Of a stretch of 64,000 nucleotides of DNA, positions 54,471-63,647 are shown one piece after another; the stretch's first letter is position 1; each line of letters starts with the position of its first letter. The notes beneath the pieces were generated by a model, which saw only the letters and a program-made list of their open reading frames with translations, did no database searches and was not told where the DNA came from. The translations under genes were made by a program, and so were the position numbers. Origin of the DNA: an uncultured bacterium (GTDB lineage: Bacteria; Actinomycetota; Coriobacteriia; Coriobacteriales; Coriobacteriaceae); assembly GCA_905214425.1 (NCBI GenBank), contig CAJMLY010000002.1, positions 124,001-188,000 on the forward strand. Reading direction: 5' to 3'.

Positions 54471-56916
54471 GCCGAAGCGCCCGAGCACCCTCGGGCTGCT
54501 CCTCGGCGGCACGGGCGGGCGCAAGGACGCCTCGAAGGGCGCGGAGGCCGAGCGGCAGAGGCGCCGCCGGGAGCGCGACCGCTCGCGCGAGATGGCCGCC
54601 TACGTCGGCTACGACGCCATGTACAGGGACGGCATCGCCCAGGTGATGCCCGGGGTGTTCAGCCAGACGGTCGAGTTCTCCGACATCAGCTACCAGTCCG
54701 CGCGCAAGGAGGCGCGCGAGACGGCCTTCACCGTGATGAGCTCGCTGTTCAACTACTTCCCGGCGGACTCCCACGTGCAGCTCCAGGTAGTGAACGCGCC
54801 CATCCCCGCCGACGAGGTCGGCCGCAAGGTCTTCTTCGAGCCCGGGGAGCGCGCCACCGCCGGGCTCGCCGAAGAGTACAACCGGATCCTCAACGACAAG
54901 ATGCGCGAGGGCGTCTCGAACCTCGTGCGCCACCGCTACCTGACCTACGCCGTGGGCGCCGACGACGTCGACGCCGCGGTGCCCAAGCTCGCGCGCATCC
55001 GGGGCGACGTGGAGCAGACGCTCGCGCGCATACGCTGCTCGTCGCGCGCCCTCGACGGCGTCGAGAGGCTCGAGCTTTTGCAGGGGCAGCTGCGCCCGGG
55101 GTCGCGCTTCGAGTTCTCCTGGGACAAATTGTCCCCGACGTCGGGCGCGCGCACGAAGGACTTCGTCATGCCCTCCACGCTCGACTTCAAGCCCGAGGGC
55201 AGGTCCGACTGCTTCCGCAGCGACGGGCGCTACGGCGCGGTGCTCGCGGTGCGCAGCTTCGGGTCGGTCATCGAGGAGACCTACCTCGCCTCCATCATCG
55301 ACCTGCCGCTGCCGCTCAACGTGACGCTGCACGTGCAGCCCATCGCGCAGAGCGAGGCGCTCGCGCTCGTGAAGCGCCAGATCGACTGGATGGACAAGGA
55401 GATCATCGACGAGCAGATGAGCGCCGTGAAGAAGGGCTACGACTACCAGATCCTGCCGCCCGAGCTGCGCTTCTCGAAGGAGGAGGCCGAGGAGCTGCTC
55501 GACTTCCTGCGCAACAAGTCCGAGCGCCTGTTCGTCTACACGGGCCTCGTCTACACCTGGGCCGACAGCCTCGAGGAGCTCGACCGCCGCGTCCAGCAGG
55601 TGACGAGCGTCGCGCAGGGCTGCACGATCGGCCTCGAGCCGCTCCACTTCCGGCAGCGCCAGGCTCTCAACTCGGTGCTCCCGCTCGGGGACAACCACGT
55701 CACCGTGAGCCGCTACCTCACCACGGGGCAGGTGGCCATGCAGATGCCCTTCGCGAGCCAGAGCCTCGACGAGGCGGGCGGAGGCTACTACGGGCAGTCC
55801 AGGGAGAGCGGGAACCTGGTGCTGTGCGACCGCAAGCGCCTGGCGAGCCCCATGGGCTTCGTGTGCGGCAAGCCCGGATCGGGCAAGAGCTTCTCGGTGA
55901 AGCGCGAGATAACCAACACCGTGCTCGCGCACCCCGAGGACGAGGTCGTGATCTTCGACCCGGCCGGCGAGTACGGCAACCTCGTCGGCGCGCTCGGCGG
56001 TGCGAACGTCGAGCTCGCCCCGGGATGCTCGGCGGTGCTCAACCCCCTCGACACCGCCGACGTCGCGGACCGCGCCGACGCCGCCAAGCTCGCGTACAAG
56101 ACCGACGCGGTGCTCGCGCTCTCGAGCGCGCTCATGGCCGAGGGCCGCGAGGGCCTGCCGGAGCGCGACCGCTCGATCATCGCCCGCTGCGTCGGCGAGG
56201 CGTACCGGGAGTGCGCGAGGGACGGCCGCCTGCCCACGCTCGGCGACTTCCACGCGGCGCTGCTCGCTCAGCCCGAGCCCGAGGCCGCCGACATCGCGCT
56301 GCGCTACGAGCGCTACGTGAAGGGCGCGTTCTCCTTCTTCAACGGCCAGAGCAACGTGGCGCTCGACAACCGCATCACCAACATCGACATGCACGGCCTC
56401 GGCCAGAACATGCGCGTGTTCGGCATGATCACGGCGCTCGAGATGGTGCGCAACCGCGTGATGGTAACGCCGCCGCGCCCCAACTACACCTGGCTCTACA
56501 TCGACGAGGTGCAGAGCCTCTTCGCGCACCCGACGGTGGTCGAGTACTTCGCCCGCCTGTGGCGCGAGGGGCGCAAGTTCGGCCTCATCTGCACCGGCAT
56601 CAGCCAGAACACGAGCCACATGCTGGCCAACGCCGAGGCCCGCGACATGGTGCTCAACTCCGAGTTCTTCCTGCTGCACAAGCAGTCCACCGCCGACCTC
56701 GACGCATGGGCGGAGATGCTCCAGCTCTCCGCCACGGAGCGCGGCTACATCGGCGACGCCGTCAAGCCCGGCGAGGGCCTGCTCATCAGCGCCGGGATCC
56801 GCGTGCCCATCACCGACGACTTCCCGAAAGGCCCGCTCTACGACCTGTGGAACACCAAGCCCGCAGAGGTCGCCGAGCGCGAGATGCGCCGGGCGGCGCG
56901 AGAGGCGGAGGAATAG
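54439..56916 (+). CDS. VirB4/TraE-family conjugation ATPase
   Basis: An 825-residue ATPase powering channel assembly and transfer. The N-terminal half binds the membrane complex; the C-terminal half has Walker A CGKPGSGKSFSVKREITN (about 475), DEVVIFDPAGEYGNLV, Walker B YIDEVQSLFAHP (about 687) and GISQNTSHMLANAEAR. Complete. It overlaps PrgI upstream and ends three bases before the hydrolase gene. The 15-mer GGGACAAATTGTCCC lies in it at 55131. Confidence 0.93.
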   Translation: MSRARSNKENRPKRPSTLGLLLGGTGGRKDASKGAEAERQRRRRERDRSREMAAYVGYDAMYRDGIAQVMPGVFSQTVEFSDISYQSARKEARETAFTVMSSLFNYFPADSHVQLQVVNAPIPADEVGRKVFFEPGERATAGLAEEYNRILNDKMREGVSNLVRHRYLTYAVGADDVDAAVPKLARIRGDVEQTLARIRCSSRALDGVERLELLQGQLRPGSRFEFSWDKLSPTSGARTKDFVMPSTLDFKPEGRSDCFRSDGRYGAVLAVRSFGSVIEETYLASIIDLPLPLNVTLHVQPIAQSEALALVKRQIDWMDKEIIDEQMSAVKKGYDYQILPPELRFSKEEAEELLDFLRNKSERLFVYTGLVYTWADSLEELDRRVQQVTSVAQGCTIGLEPLHFRQRQALNSVLPLGDNHVTVSRYLTTGQVAMQMPFASQSLDEAGGGYYGQSRESGNLVLCDRKRLASPMGFVCGKPGSGKSFSVKREITNTVLAHPEDEVVIFDPAGEYGNLVGALGGANVELAPGCSAVLNPLDTADVADRADAAKLAYKTDAVLALSSALMAEGREGLPERDRSIIARCVGEAYRECARDGRLPTLGDFHAALLAQPEPEAADIALRYERYVKGAFSFFNGQSNVALDNRITNIDMHGLGQNMRVFGMITALEMVRNRVMVTPPRPNYTWLYIDEVQSLFAHPTVVEYFARLWREGRKFGLICTGISQNTSHMLANAEARDMVLNSEFFLLHKQSTADLDAWAEMLQLSATERGYIGDAVKPGEGLLISAGIRVPITDDFPKGPLYDLWNTKPAEVAEREMRRAAREAEE

Positions 56917-56918
56917 GA

Positions 56919-58520
56919 ATGGCCGGCCCGAGCGAGGGCGGCGGGATGCTCGAGGTGGTCGGGGCGCAGCGCCGCGACGTGCTCACCGCGGGCGACGTCG
57001 CGGAGACCGAGCGCGACGCCCTGGGAAACGTCTCGGAGGGTGCCGGCCCGCTCGACGAGGCGGGAGGCCCCGCCGCAACGGCGAAGGGGCGCCCTTCCAG
57101 GCCCGACGCGCGAGAAGGCGGGCTCGGGGACAAATTGTCCCAACCAGCCGGCGACCGGCGCGCGGCGGCCGCGATGCGCTCGCGCGTCGATGCGGCGAAG
57201 CTGGCGATCGCCCGGGAGGCCGTCTCCCAGCTCGACGACTCGGAGGAGCTCGAGGGCGCCTCGGGCATGTACGACGCGGGGCGTGCGGCCAAGAAGGCCG
57301 CGGGAAGGCTGCGGCAGAGGAAGGCGAAGAAAGCAGCCCAAGGCAGCCGCAAGGCGGCGACCGCGCTCGGCGCCCCAAAGGGAGGCGCGCGCGGCCCCGA
57401 GGCAGCCGGCGCGACCGCCCCGGCCAAGCACCAGGCGGCCCAGGCGGCCGCGCAGGCGTCGGGCGAGGCGGCCCGAGCCGCGGGGTCGAAGGGCGCCGCC
57501 TCCGCGATCGCGGGCGCGGTCTCGGGCGCGGCGCCCGCCCTGCTCGGGGCGGTGGCCGGCATCGTGGCCTTCGTCGCCTGCGCGCTCGCCGTCGCGCAGC
57601 TGCTGAGCGCGCTGTTCGGCTTCTGGGACGACGCGGCCTCCAAGCAGGGCCTCGAGGGGCTGCCGCCCTACATCACCTACGAGATGGTCGAGGCGGCGCT
57701 CGAGTGCCAGGAGGAGTACGGGCACCCGGCGGGCTGCACCATCGCGCAGATCATCCAGGAGTCCGGCCAGGGCGACCGCATGAGCCAGCTCGCAGAGCGC
57801 GACCACAACCTCTTCGGCATGAAGTGGTGGTCGGGCTACGCGGGCTGCCCCGAGGTGGCCGGCAAGGCGAACTGGGCCACCAGCGAGGAGTACGTGCCCG
57901 GCGAGCACACCCAGATCACGGCGAGCTTCATCCGCTTCACCGGCGACGCCGAGTGCATCCGCTTCCGCAGCAGGGTCTTCCTGCAGGCGGAGCGCTACTC
58001 GGGCAACGCCCTCATCCGGGAGGCGATCGAGAGGCACGACTCGGACAGGATGGCCGAGGGGCTCAAGGACGCCGGCTGGGCGACCGACTCGTCCTACGTC
58101 GAGTCCCTGAAGTCGATCATGGCGCAATGGGGCCTCTACCGGCTCGACTCCATGACGGTCGAGGACCTGAAGGACCCGGCCGCGAACGGGAACGCGATCG
58201 TCGAGGCGGCGTACAGCCAGCTCGGCGTGCCCTACGTGTGGGGAGGCTCGACCCCCGGCAAGGCGCTCGACTGCAGCGGGCTCACGCAGTACTGCTACGC
58301 GCAGGCGGGCATCCGCATAAGCCACTACACGGGTTCCCAGTACGAGGAGCTCAGGCGCATACCGCTCTCGGAGGCGAAGCCCGGCGACATCCTCTACCGC
58401 TCGGGCCACGTGGCCATCTACATCGGCGACGACAGGTACATACACGAGCCGCGAACGGGCGACGTGTGCCGCATAGCGAGCGGCATCGGCAGCTTCAGCT
58501 GCGCGCTCACCGCGAGATAG
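56919..58520 (+). CDS. CwlT-like bifunctional peptidoglycan hydrolase of the transfer system
   Basis: A 533-residue membrane-anchored enzyme. An alanine/arginine-rich cytoplasmic part (about 1-190) leads to a transmembrane helix (about 205-228), a glucosaminidase-like lysozyme domain (about 245-400; QIIQESGQGDRMSQLAERDHN, 21 residues, and LFGMKWWSG) and a C-terminal NlpC/P60 endopeptidase (about 425-533) with DCSGLTQYCYAQAG (C452), SGHVAIYIGD and RYIHEP. It opens the wall for the mating channel. The ATG is two bases after the VirB4 stop. Confidence 0.88.
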   Translation: MAGPSEGGGMLEVVGAQRRDVLTAGDVAETERDALGNVSEGAGPLDEAGGPAATAKGRPSRPDAREGGLGDKLSQPAGDRRAAAAMRSRVDAAKLAIAREAVSQLDDSEELEGASGMYDAGRAAKKAAGRLRQRKAKKAAQGSRKAATALGAPKGGARGPEAAGATAPAKHQAAQAAAQASGEAARAAGSKGAASAIAGAVSGAAPALLGAVAGIVAFVACALAVAQLLSALFGFWDDAASKQGLEGLPPYITYEMVEAALECQEEYGHPAGCTIAQIIQESGQGDRMSQLAERDHNLFGMKWWSGYAGCPEVAGKANWATSEEYVPGEHTQITASFIRFTGDAECIRFRSRVFLQAERYSGNALIREAIERHDSDRMAEGLKDAGWATDSSYVESLKSIMAQWGLYRLDSMTVEDLKDPAANGNAIVEAAYSQLGVPYVWGGSTPGKALDCSGLTQYCYAQAGIRISHYTGSQYEELRRIPLSEAKPGDILYRSGHVAIYIGDDRYIHEPRTGDVCRIASGIGSFSCALTAR

Positions 58521-58529
58521 GAGAAACCA

Positions 58530-59249
58530 ATGCAGGGAAAGTCAAGGGTCATGGCCGCCGTCGCGGCAGGCGCGCTCACCGTGGCGCTCGGCGCGGGCGC
58601 GGCGCGCTGCGCCATCGCCCCGCAGGAAGGCGCGCAGGATAGTCCCCAGGAGCAAGAGCAGCCCGCGGCTGCAGGCGCCGACGCGGCAACCGGGAAGGCC
58701 GCCTCGGGCGCCGAGGCGCTCTGGAACACCGCGTGGACGGGCGCCGACGACCCGACAGCCACGCTGCGGATCGTCGAGGGCGCCATGGTGGAGAGCGCGG
58801 GCGGCACCGAGCGCGCCTGGTTCTTCTCGGCCGAGGAGCCCTCCGAGGCCGGCGGCGTGCTCAGCGTGCCCATCGAGGTCAAGGGAACCGGCGACAAGGC
58901 GGGAGGCCTGTCGCTCATCCAGGTCTCGGGCGGCGGGGACGCCCGCACCCTGGCATGCGACCTCCTGACGCAGGCCTACGTGCCCCAGAGGGCGCAAGGC
59001 GGAGCGTTCTCCGTGACCGGCACCGACGACCGCCTCTCCGAGGCGCTGGGCGCGGATGCCGCCGCCATCGAGGAGGCCGTCGCCGGGAAGGCGGCGGAGG
59101 TGTCCCCGCAGGCGGCGGGAGCCACCTGGGACAAGGAGGTGTGGCTCGACTACGCCGGGAACGTCGCGTCGACGACCTTCACGCTCGACGACCCCGCCTC
59201 GACGGTGGTCACCGTGGTCTCGCGCGGCGGCTCGCTGGAGGCGATGTAG
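58530..59249 (+). CDS. Secreted conjugative-element protein of unknown function
   Basis: A 239-residue protein with an N-terminal signal or anchor helix (about 6-27) and a Q/E/A-rich linker, then an exposed domain (about 55-235) with no motif I recognise. It sits between the wall hydrolase and the VirB6-like gene, a place where conjugation systems often keep a VirB8-like or surface component. I cannot assign it. GGAG precedes the ATG. Confidence 0.7.
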   Translation: MQGKSRVMAAVAAGALTVALGAGAARCAIAPQEGAQDSPQEQEQPAAAGADAATGKAASGAEALWNTAWTGADDPTATLRIVEGAMVESAGGTERAWFFSAEEPSEAGGVLSVPIEVKGTGDKAGGLSLIQVSGGGDARTLACDLLTQAYVPQRAQGGAFSVTGTDDRLSEALGADAAAIEEAVAGKAAEVSPQAAGATWDKEVWLDYAGNVASTTFTLDDPASTVVTVVSRGGSLEAM

Positions 59250-59251
59250 CC

Positions 59252-60253
59252 GTGCGGGCGCTCAAGGCGCAGCGCCGCAGGGCGTTCGCCATCTCCGCCG
59301 CGGCGGCGTTCGCCCTCTGCGCGCTCCTGCTCGTCCCCGCGCAGCCGGCATACGCCGACATAGCCGGGGACGTCAACGATTGGCTGTGCGGCCTTCTGCG
59401 CGACTGCTGCAACTGGATGTTCAAGGCTCAGACGGGCGTGCTCGGGTCGATCGGCGCGAACGGGATCCTCTCGGCCGACTTCGCGCACATGCTCACGAGC
59501 TCGAGCGACCTGACCATGCACGACGTCGCCCGCGGCGTGTGGCAGGTTGCCATCCTGCCGATCGGGTGCGGGGTGCTCGGCCTGGTCTTCACCCTGAAGC
59601 TCATCGAGATCTCCCAGCGCATGGACGGCAGCCAGAGCCTTCCCGGCGTCAAGGAGGTCGTTTTCCTCCTCGTGTTCTTCGCCGTGTTCCTGTTCCTCAT
59701 ACAGAACAGCTTCGACCTGATGGCGTCGATCTACGAGGTCTGCGGGCTCGCCATCGACCGAGTCGAGGCGCTCTTCGGCGCCGGAGGCGCGCTCGACCTG
59801 CCCGAGGTGTCCGTCGTCACCACCGACGACGACATCCCGTCGCTCATCGCCATGCTCGTCGTGAGCCTCATCAGCTGGGTCGTGGTGCTGGCGGCCTACG
59901 TCGTCGCCCTCGTGGTCTGCTGGGCCCGCGCGCTCCAGCTCTACATCATGGCCGCGTTCGCCCCGATCCCGCTGGCGTTCCTCGGCATGGACGCCACGCG
60001 CCAGATAGGCCTTGGCTACCTGAAGAGCTTCGGGGCGGTCTGCATCGCCGGCGTCATCATCCTCGTGCTGCTCATATCGTTCCCGCTCGTGCTCGGCGGG
60101 CTCACCGGGGCGAACCCCGGGACGGGCACCCCGGCCGACGCGGTCGCGAACGGGCTCACCTACGCGCTGCAGTACCTGGCCATGTGCGTGCTGCTCATCC
60201 TGGCCCTCGTGAAGAGCGGCTCCTGGGCGCGCGACATCGTGAGCGGCTTCTAG
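59252..60253 (+). CDS. VirB6/TrbL-like conjugation membrane protein
   Basis: A 333-residue polytopic membrane protein. A signal-like N-terminus ending AYADIAG precedes an extracellular segment and about six helices (VFLLVFFAVFLFLI, IAMLVVSLISWVVVLAAY, GVIILVLLISFPLVLGGL and others). LYIMAAFAPIPLAFLGMD matches the CD1112-type ICE membrane proteins. It probably forms the inner channel. The start is GTG at 59252, three bases after the previous stop. Confidence 0.85.
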   Translation: MRALKAQRRRAFAISAAAAFALCALLLVPAQPAYADIAGDVNDWLCGLLRDCCNWMFKAQTGVLGSIGANGILSADFAHMLTSSSDLTMHDVARGVWQVAILPIGCGVLGLVFTLKLIEISQRMDGSQSLPGVKEVVFLLVFFAVFLFLIQNSFDLMASIYEVCGLAIDRVEALFGAGGALDLPEVSVVTTDDDIPSLIAMLVVSLISWVVVLAAYVVALVVCWARALQLYIMAAFAPIPLAFLGMDATRQIGLGYLKSFGAVCIAGVIILVLLISFPLVLGGLTGANPGTGTPADAVANGLTYALQYLAMCVLLILALVKSGSWARDIVSGF

Positions 60254-60362
60254 CGGAAAAGCGAGGAAGGGGGCGGTCGCCATGAGATAGGGGCGCCGCG
60301 CCGGGGCACGCGTCCCGGCGGATGAAGACAAGGACCGATTGAAAACGAAAAGGAGGAAAGAC

Positions 60363-60821
60363 ATGGAAGAGAGGAAGAACGTGTACCTCTCGCTGCACAA
60401 GAGCTTCGTGCGCGAGGGCATCGAGTACACCGACCGCGCGACCGGCGAGGCCAGGACCTTCAACTCGGCGACCCTTCCCAAGGGCACCGTCGTCGACGGC
60501 GTGGACGTGGGAGGCTACGAGTTCAGCCCCATGTTCGTTAACGAGAGCCGCTTCAAGGGGGCCGACTTCCGGGACATACCGCTGCTCGCGAACCGCGAGG
60601 TGTGGCTGAGGAAGACGGTGATGGGCCCGGACGGCCAGCCCGAGCTCGACGAGGGCGGCCGCGCGGTCAAGGACACCGTGAAGGTCATGCCGGCGCAGCT
60701 CAAGGAGGCCGTTGACGCAGGGCGCTCGCGCTACCTCGCGGAGCGCGCCGAGCACGCCCGCCAGGCGAGCCGCGCCGCCGAGCACGAGGCGCCCCGCGCA
60801 CAGCGAAGCGTCGAGAGATAG
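60363..60821 (+). CDS. Unknown conjugative-element protein with shared C-terminal tail
   Basis: A 152-residue soluble protein starting MEERKNVYLSLHKSFVR with a compact N-terminal domain (about 1-115) of unknown type (TFNSATLPKGTVVDGVDVGG). The tail LAERAEHARQASRAAEHEAP matches the ends of the proteins at 50777 and 51367. AGGAGG precedes the ATG. The relaxase is not in the window, and this could be an accessory DNA-processing protein, but nothing proves it. Confidence 0.7.
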   Translation: MEERKNVYLSLHKSFVREGIEYTDRATGEARTFNSATLPKGTVVDGVDVGGYEFSPMFVNESRFKGADFRDIPLLANREVWLRKTVMGPDGQPELDEGGRAVKDTVKVMPAQLKEAVDAGRSRYLAERAEHARQASRAAEHEAPRAQRSVER

Positions 60822-60833
60822 GGAGGCGGAAAG

Positions 60834-63575
60834 ATGAACGCAGCGAAAGACTGCACCCTGCAGGAAAAGCTCCTCCGATGCGCCATGGCGCTCATCCTGG
60901 CGGCGGGGGCGCTGCTCGCCTCCGTGGCGGCCTCGCCCGCCTACGCCGCGCCGAGCACGGTAGACGTGTCCATCGGCGGCAAGATCCCCTACGGCGGCTT
61001 CGCCACCACGTGGATGAGCGCCGACGGGAACATCGCCTACTGCGCCGAGCCCTCGTCCCCGACGCCCGCGCCGGGCTCCTACTCGACGAGCCCCGTGTCG
61101 AGCGGCGACGTGACAGCGGCGATCTGGTACTCGTTCGGCTCTCCCGGCTTCGACGCGTCGATGTTCCCGGGCAGCTGGTACGACGGCGGCGGCTGGGACG
61201 ACGCGAAGTACGCCGCGGCGAGCCATGTGCTCATCGCCTACGCCTACTCTGGGTCCGAGTCGGCTGCCACGCACGGCACGAGCGCCGAGTTCGCCTCCTG
61301 GGCGAAGTCCGAGCTGATCGGCGGGACCTTCGCCAAGATGAAGGCGGGCGCCGGCAAGGTATCCGCCGGGTTCGAGGCGTTCTGCGTCAGGACCGGCGGC
61401 GGCTCCCAGACGCTCGTGAGCTTCAGCTGGTCCACGGGCGGAGTCAAGGTCGTCAAAACGGACTCCGAGGCGGGCGCGGAGCCCCAGGGCGACGCCTCGC
61501 TCGACGGCGCGAGCTTCTCCGTCGTTAACGAGACCGGCCGCTACGTGCTGGTCGGCGGCAAGTACTACGCCGACGGCGAGGTATGCGCCACGATCAAGAC
61601 CGCGCCCGAGGACGGGTCGCACGTCGCCGCGACCGGCGCCGACGCACTTCCCGCGGGCAATTACCGCATCGTCGAGTCCGGCGCGCCCGAGGGCTACGAC
61701 GCCAGCGACGCCTCCGTCACGTTCACCGTGAAGGCCAGCGAGGTGGCCGACCTCACGGGCGACCCCGTGACCGACGAGGTCTTCCGCGGCGGCGTGCAGG
61801 TGACCAAGTCCGACAAGGAGCTGCAGGCGTCCGAGGCGCTCGCGGGCAGCGGCCACAAGGAGGCGCCTGGCGAGCACCCCGGCCTCGACGGGATCGAGTT
61901 CACCGTCACGAACCGCTCGGCGCACAAGGTCCTCGTTGACGGCGAATGGCGCGAGCCGGGCGAAGCCGTGGCCACGCTGACCACCGCATGGAACGACGAG
62001 GCCGGCGCCTACACCGCGCAGACCGCGGCCGACGCACTGCCGTACGGGACCTACGACGTGCGGGAGACGGCGACGAACGGGAGCTACCTGCTGACCGACG
62101 GCGAGCCCCGCACCTTCGAGGTCCGCACCGGCGGCGAGATCGTGAGCGCCTCCGCGGACGGCGCCGCGCTCGAGTTCCGCGACCAGGTGGTGCGCAACGA
62201 CCTCGAGCTCTCCAAGAAGAGCGAGTCCGACAACGCCGGCCTCATGGTCCCGTTCGCCATCGAGAACGCGGCCACCGGCGAGACTCACGTGCTGGTCACG
62301 GACCGCAACGGCGACGCGTCGACCGCGAGCAGCTGGAACAGGCACTCGAGGGACACCAACGCCAACGACGCCCTGCTCGGCCATGAGGGCCCGATTGCTG
62401 TCGCCGACATGGACCCGAAGGCCGGCATCTGGTTCTCGCTCGGCGAGGACGGCTCCTCGGCGCCGGTCGACGACTCGCTGGCGGCCCTGCCGTACGGCGC
62501 CTACACCATGACCGAGCTGCGCTGCGATGCCAACGAGGGCCTCGAGCTCATCACGAGGAGCTTCTGGGTCGATCGCGACTCGACGGTCGCGAAGGCCGTG
62601 TGGATGGGCCTCGACGACCAGGAGGGCCCGCGCATCTCCACCACGGCAAAGGACGGGGCGGACGGCGACAAGGACGTCTCGGCCGACGCCGAGGCCAAGG
62701 TCGTCGACACCGTCGCCTACGAGGGCCTGAAGGCCGGCGAGGAGTACGAGCTCTCGGCCACCCTCGTCGACAAGGCGACCGGCGAGCCCGTGGCCGACGC
62801 CTCGGGCGTGCCCGTGGAGGCCAAGGCCGAGTTCGCCCCCGCGCTCTCGACGGGCAGCCAGGACGTCGAGATCTCCTTCGACGCGAGCCTGCTCGGCGGC
62901 CGCGACCTGGTCGTGTTCGAGAGCCTTCGCAAGGACGGCGCCGAGGTGGCGTCGCACGCGGACCTCTCCGACGAGGGCCAGACCGTCCACGTCGCCGTCG
63001 AGGTGGGCACCCAGGCGGCTGACGCCGCCGACGGCGACCAGGTGATCGAGGCCGGCAAGGCCAAGGTCGTCGACACTGTAGCCTACAAGGGACTCGTCCC
63101 CGGCGAGACCTACATCGCCGTGGGCACGCTCATGAACAAGGGCACCGGAGGGCCGTTCCTCGACAAGGACGGCAACGAGGTGACCGCACGCACGCCCTTC
63201 GAGCCCGAGGCGCCCTCCGGCACCGTCGAGGTGACCTTCGAGTTCGACACCGAGGGCCTGGCCGAGGGAGACGAGCTCGTCATCTTCGAGAAGGTCCTGG
63301 ACTCCGCCGGCAACGTCGTGGCGGCCCACGAGGACATCGACTCCGCCGAGCAGAGCGTCGTCGTGGACAACCCCGACACGCCCGAGGTGCCCGAGGAACC
63401 CTACGCCAAGACCGGCGCCGATGCTCCCGACGGCACCGGTTACGCCGTGGCAGCCGGCATCGCGCTGGCGGCGGCTGCGGGCGCGGGCGGAGCGCTCGCG
63501 TACCGCAAGCGCAAGACGGCCGGTGAAAGCAAGGACGAGGCGGCCGAAGAGCCTGCTGAAAAGCCGGAAGAATAG
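60834..63575 (+). CDS. Thioester-domain, SpaA/VaFE-repeat surface adhesin
   Basis: A 913-residue wall protein. A signal peptide (cleavage after AYAA, about 41) precedes a thioester-type domain (about 45-195; IAYCAEP with Cys70). Three Cna-B/SpaA-like domains follow (VKVVKTDSEAG, VQVTKSDKELQ and LELSKKSESD starts), then two VaFE-type repeats (VVDTVAYEGLKAGEEYEL, VVDTVAYKGLVPGETY). The end is a non-standard sorting signal EEPYAKTG, a hydrophobic helix and RKRK, then an acidic tail. Isopeptide and thioester bonds would make it a stiff covalent adhesin. The sortase gene follows. Confidence 0.88.
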   Translation: MNAAKDCTLQEKLLRCAMALILAAGALLASVAASPAYAAPSTVDVSIGGKIPYGGFATTWMSADGNIAYCAEPSSPTPAPGSYSTSPVSSGDVTAAIWYSFGSPGFDASMFPGSWYDGGGWDDAKYAAASHVLIAYAYSGSESAATHGTSAEFASWAKSELIGGTFAKMKAGAGKVSAGFEAFCVRTGGGSQTLVSFSWSTGGVKVVKTDSEAGAEPQGDASLDGASFSVVNETGRYVLVGGKYYADGEVCATIKTAPEDGSHVAATGADALPAGNYRIVESGAPEGYDASDASVTFTVKASEVADLTGDPVTDEVFRGGVQVTKSDKELQASEALAGSGHKEAPGEHPGLDGIEFTVTNRSAHKVLVDGEWREPGEAVATLTTAWNDEAGAYTAQTAADALPYGTYDVRETATNGSYLLTDGEPRTFEVRTGGEIVSASADGAALEFRDQVVRNDLELSKKSESDNAGLMVPFAIENAATGETHVLVTDRNGDASTASSWNRHSRDTNANDALLGHEGPIAVADMDPKAGIWFSLGEDGSSAPVDDSLAALPYGAYTMTELRCDANEGLELITRSFWVDRDSTVAKAVWMGLDDQEGPRISTTAKDGADGDKDVSADAEAKVVDTVAYEGLKAGEEYELSATLVDKATGEPVADASGVPVEAKAEFAPALSTGSQDVEISFDASLLGGRDLVVFESLRKDGAEVASHADLSDEGQTVHVAVEVGTQAADAADGDQVIEAGKAKVVDTVAYKGLVPGETYIAVGTLMNKGTGGPFLDKDGNEVTARTPFEPEAPSGTVEVTFEFDTEGLAEGDELVIFEKVLDSAGNVVAAHEDIDSAEQSVVVDNPDTPEVPEEPYAKTGADAPDGTGYAVAAGIALAAAAGAGGALAYRKRKTAGESKDEAAEEPAEKPEE

Positions 63576-63598
63576 CGGCGCCGCATTGGCACCGAACC

Positions 63599-63645
63599 GG
63601 AGGCTCTGGGCGTTCGCCCAGAGCCTCCCCTGCGAACGGGGGAGG
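63599..63645 (+). promoter_or_regulatory. Hairpin pair before the sortase gene
   Basis: GGAGGCTCTGGGC and its exact inverse pair around GTTC (63599-63628). An alternative stem, CCTCCCC (63623-63629) with GGGGAGG (63639-63645), would bury the GGGGGAGG ribosome site of the sortase. The two stems overlap and exclude each other. Confidence 0.55.
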
Positions 63646-63647
63646 AA

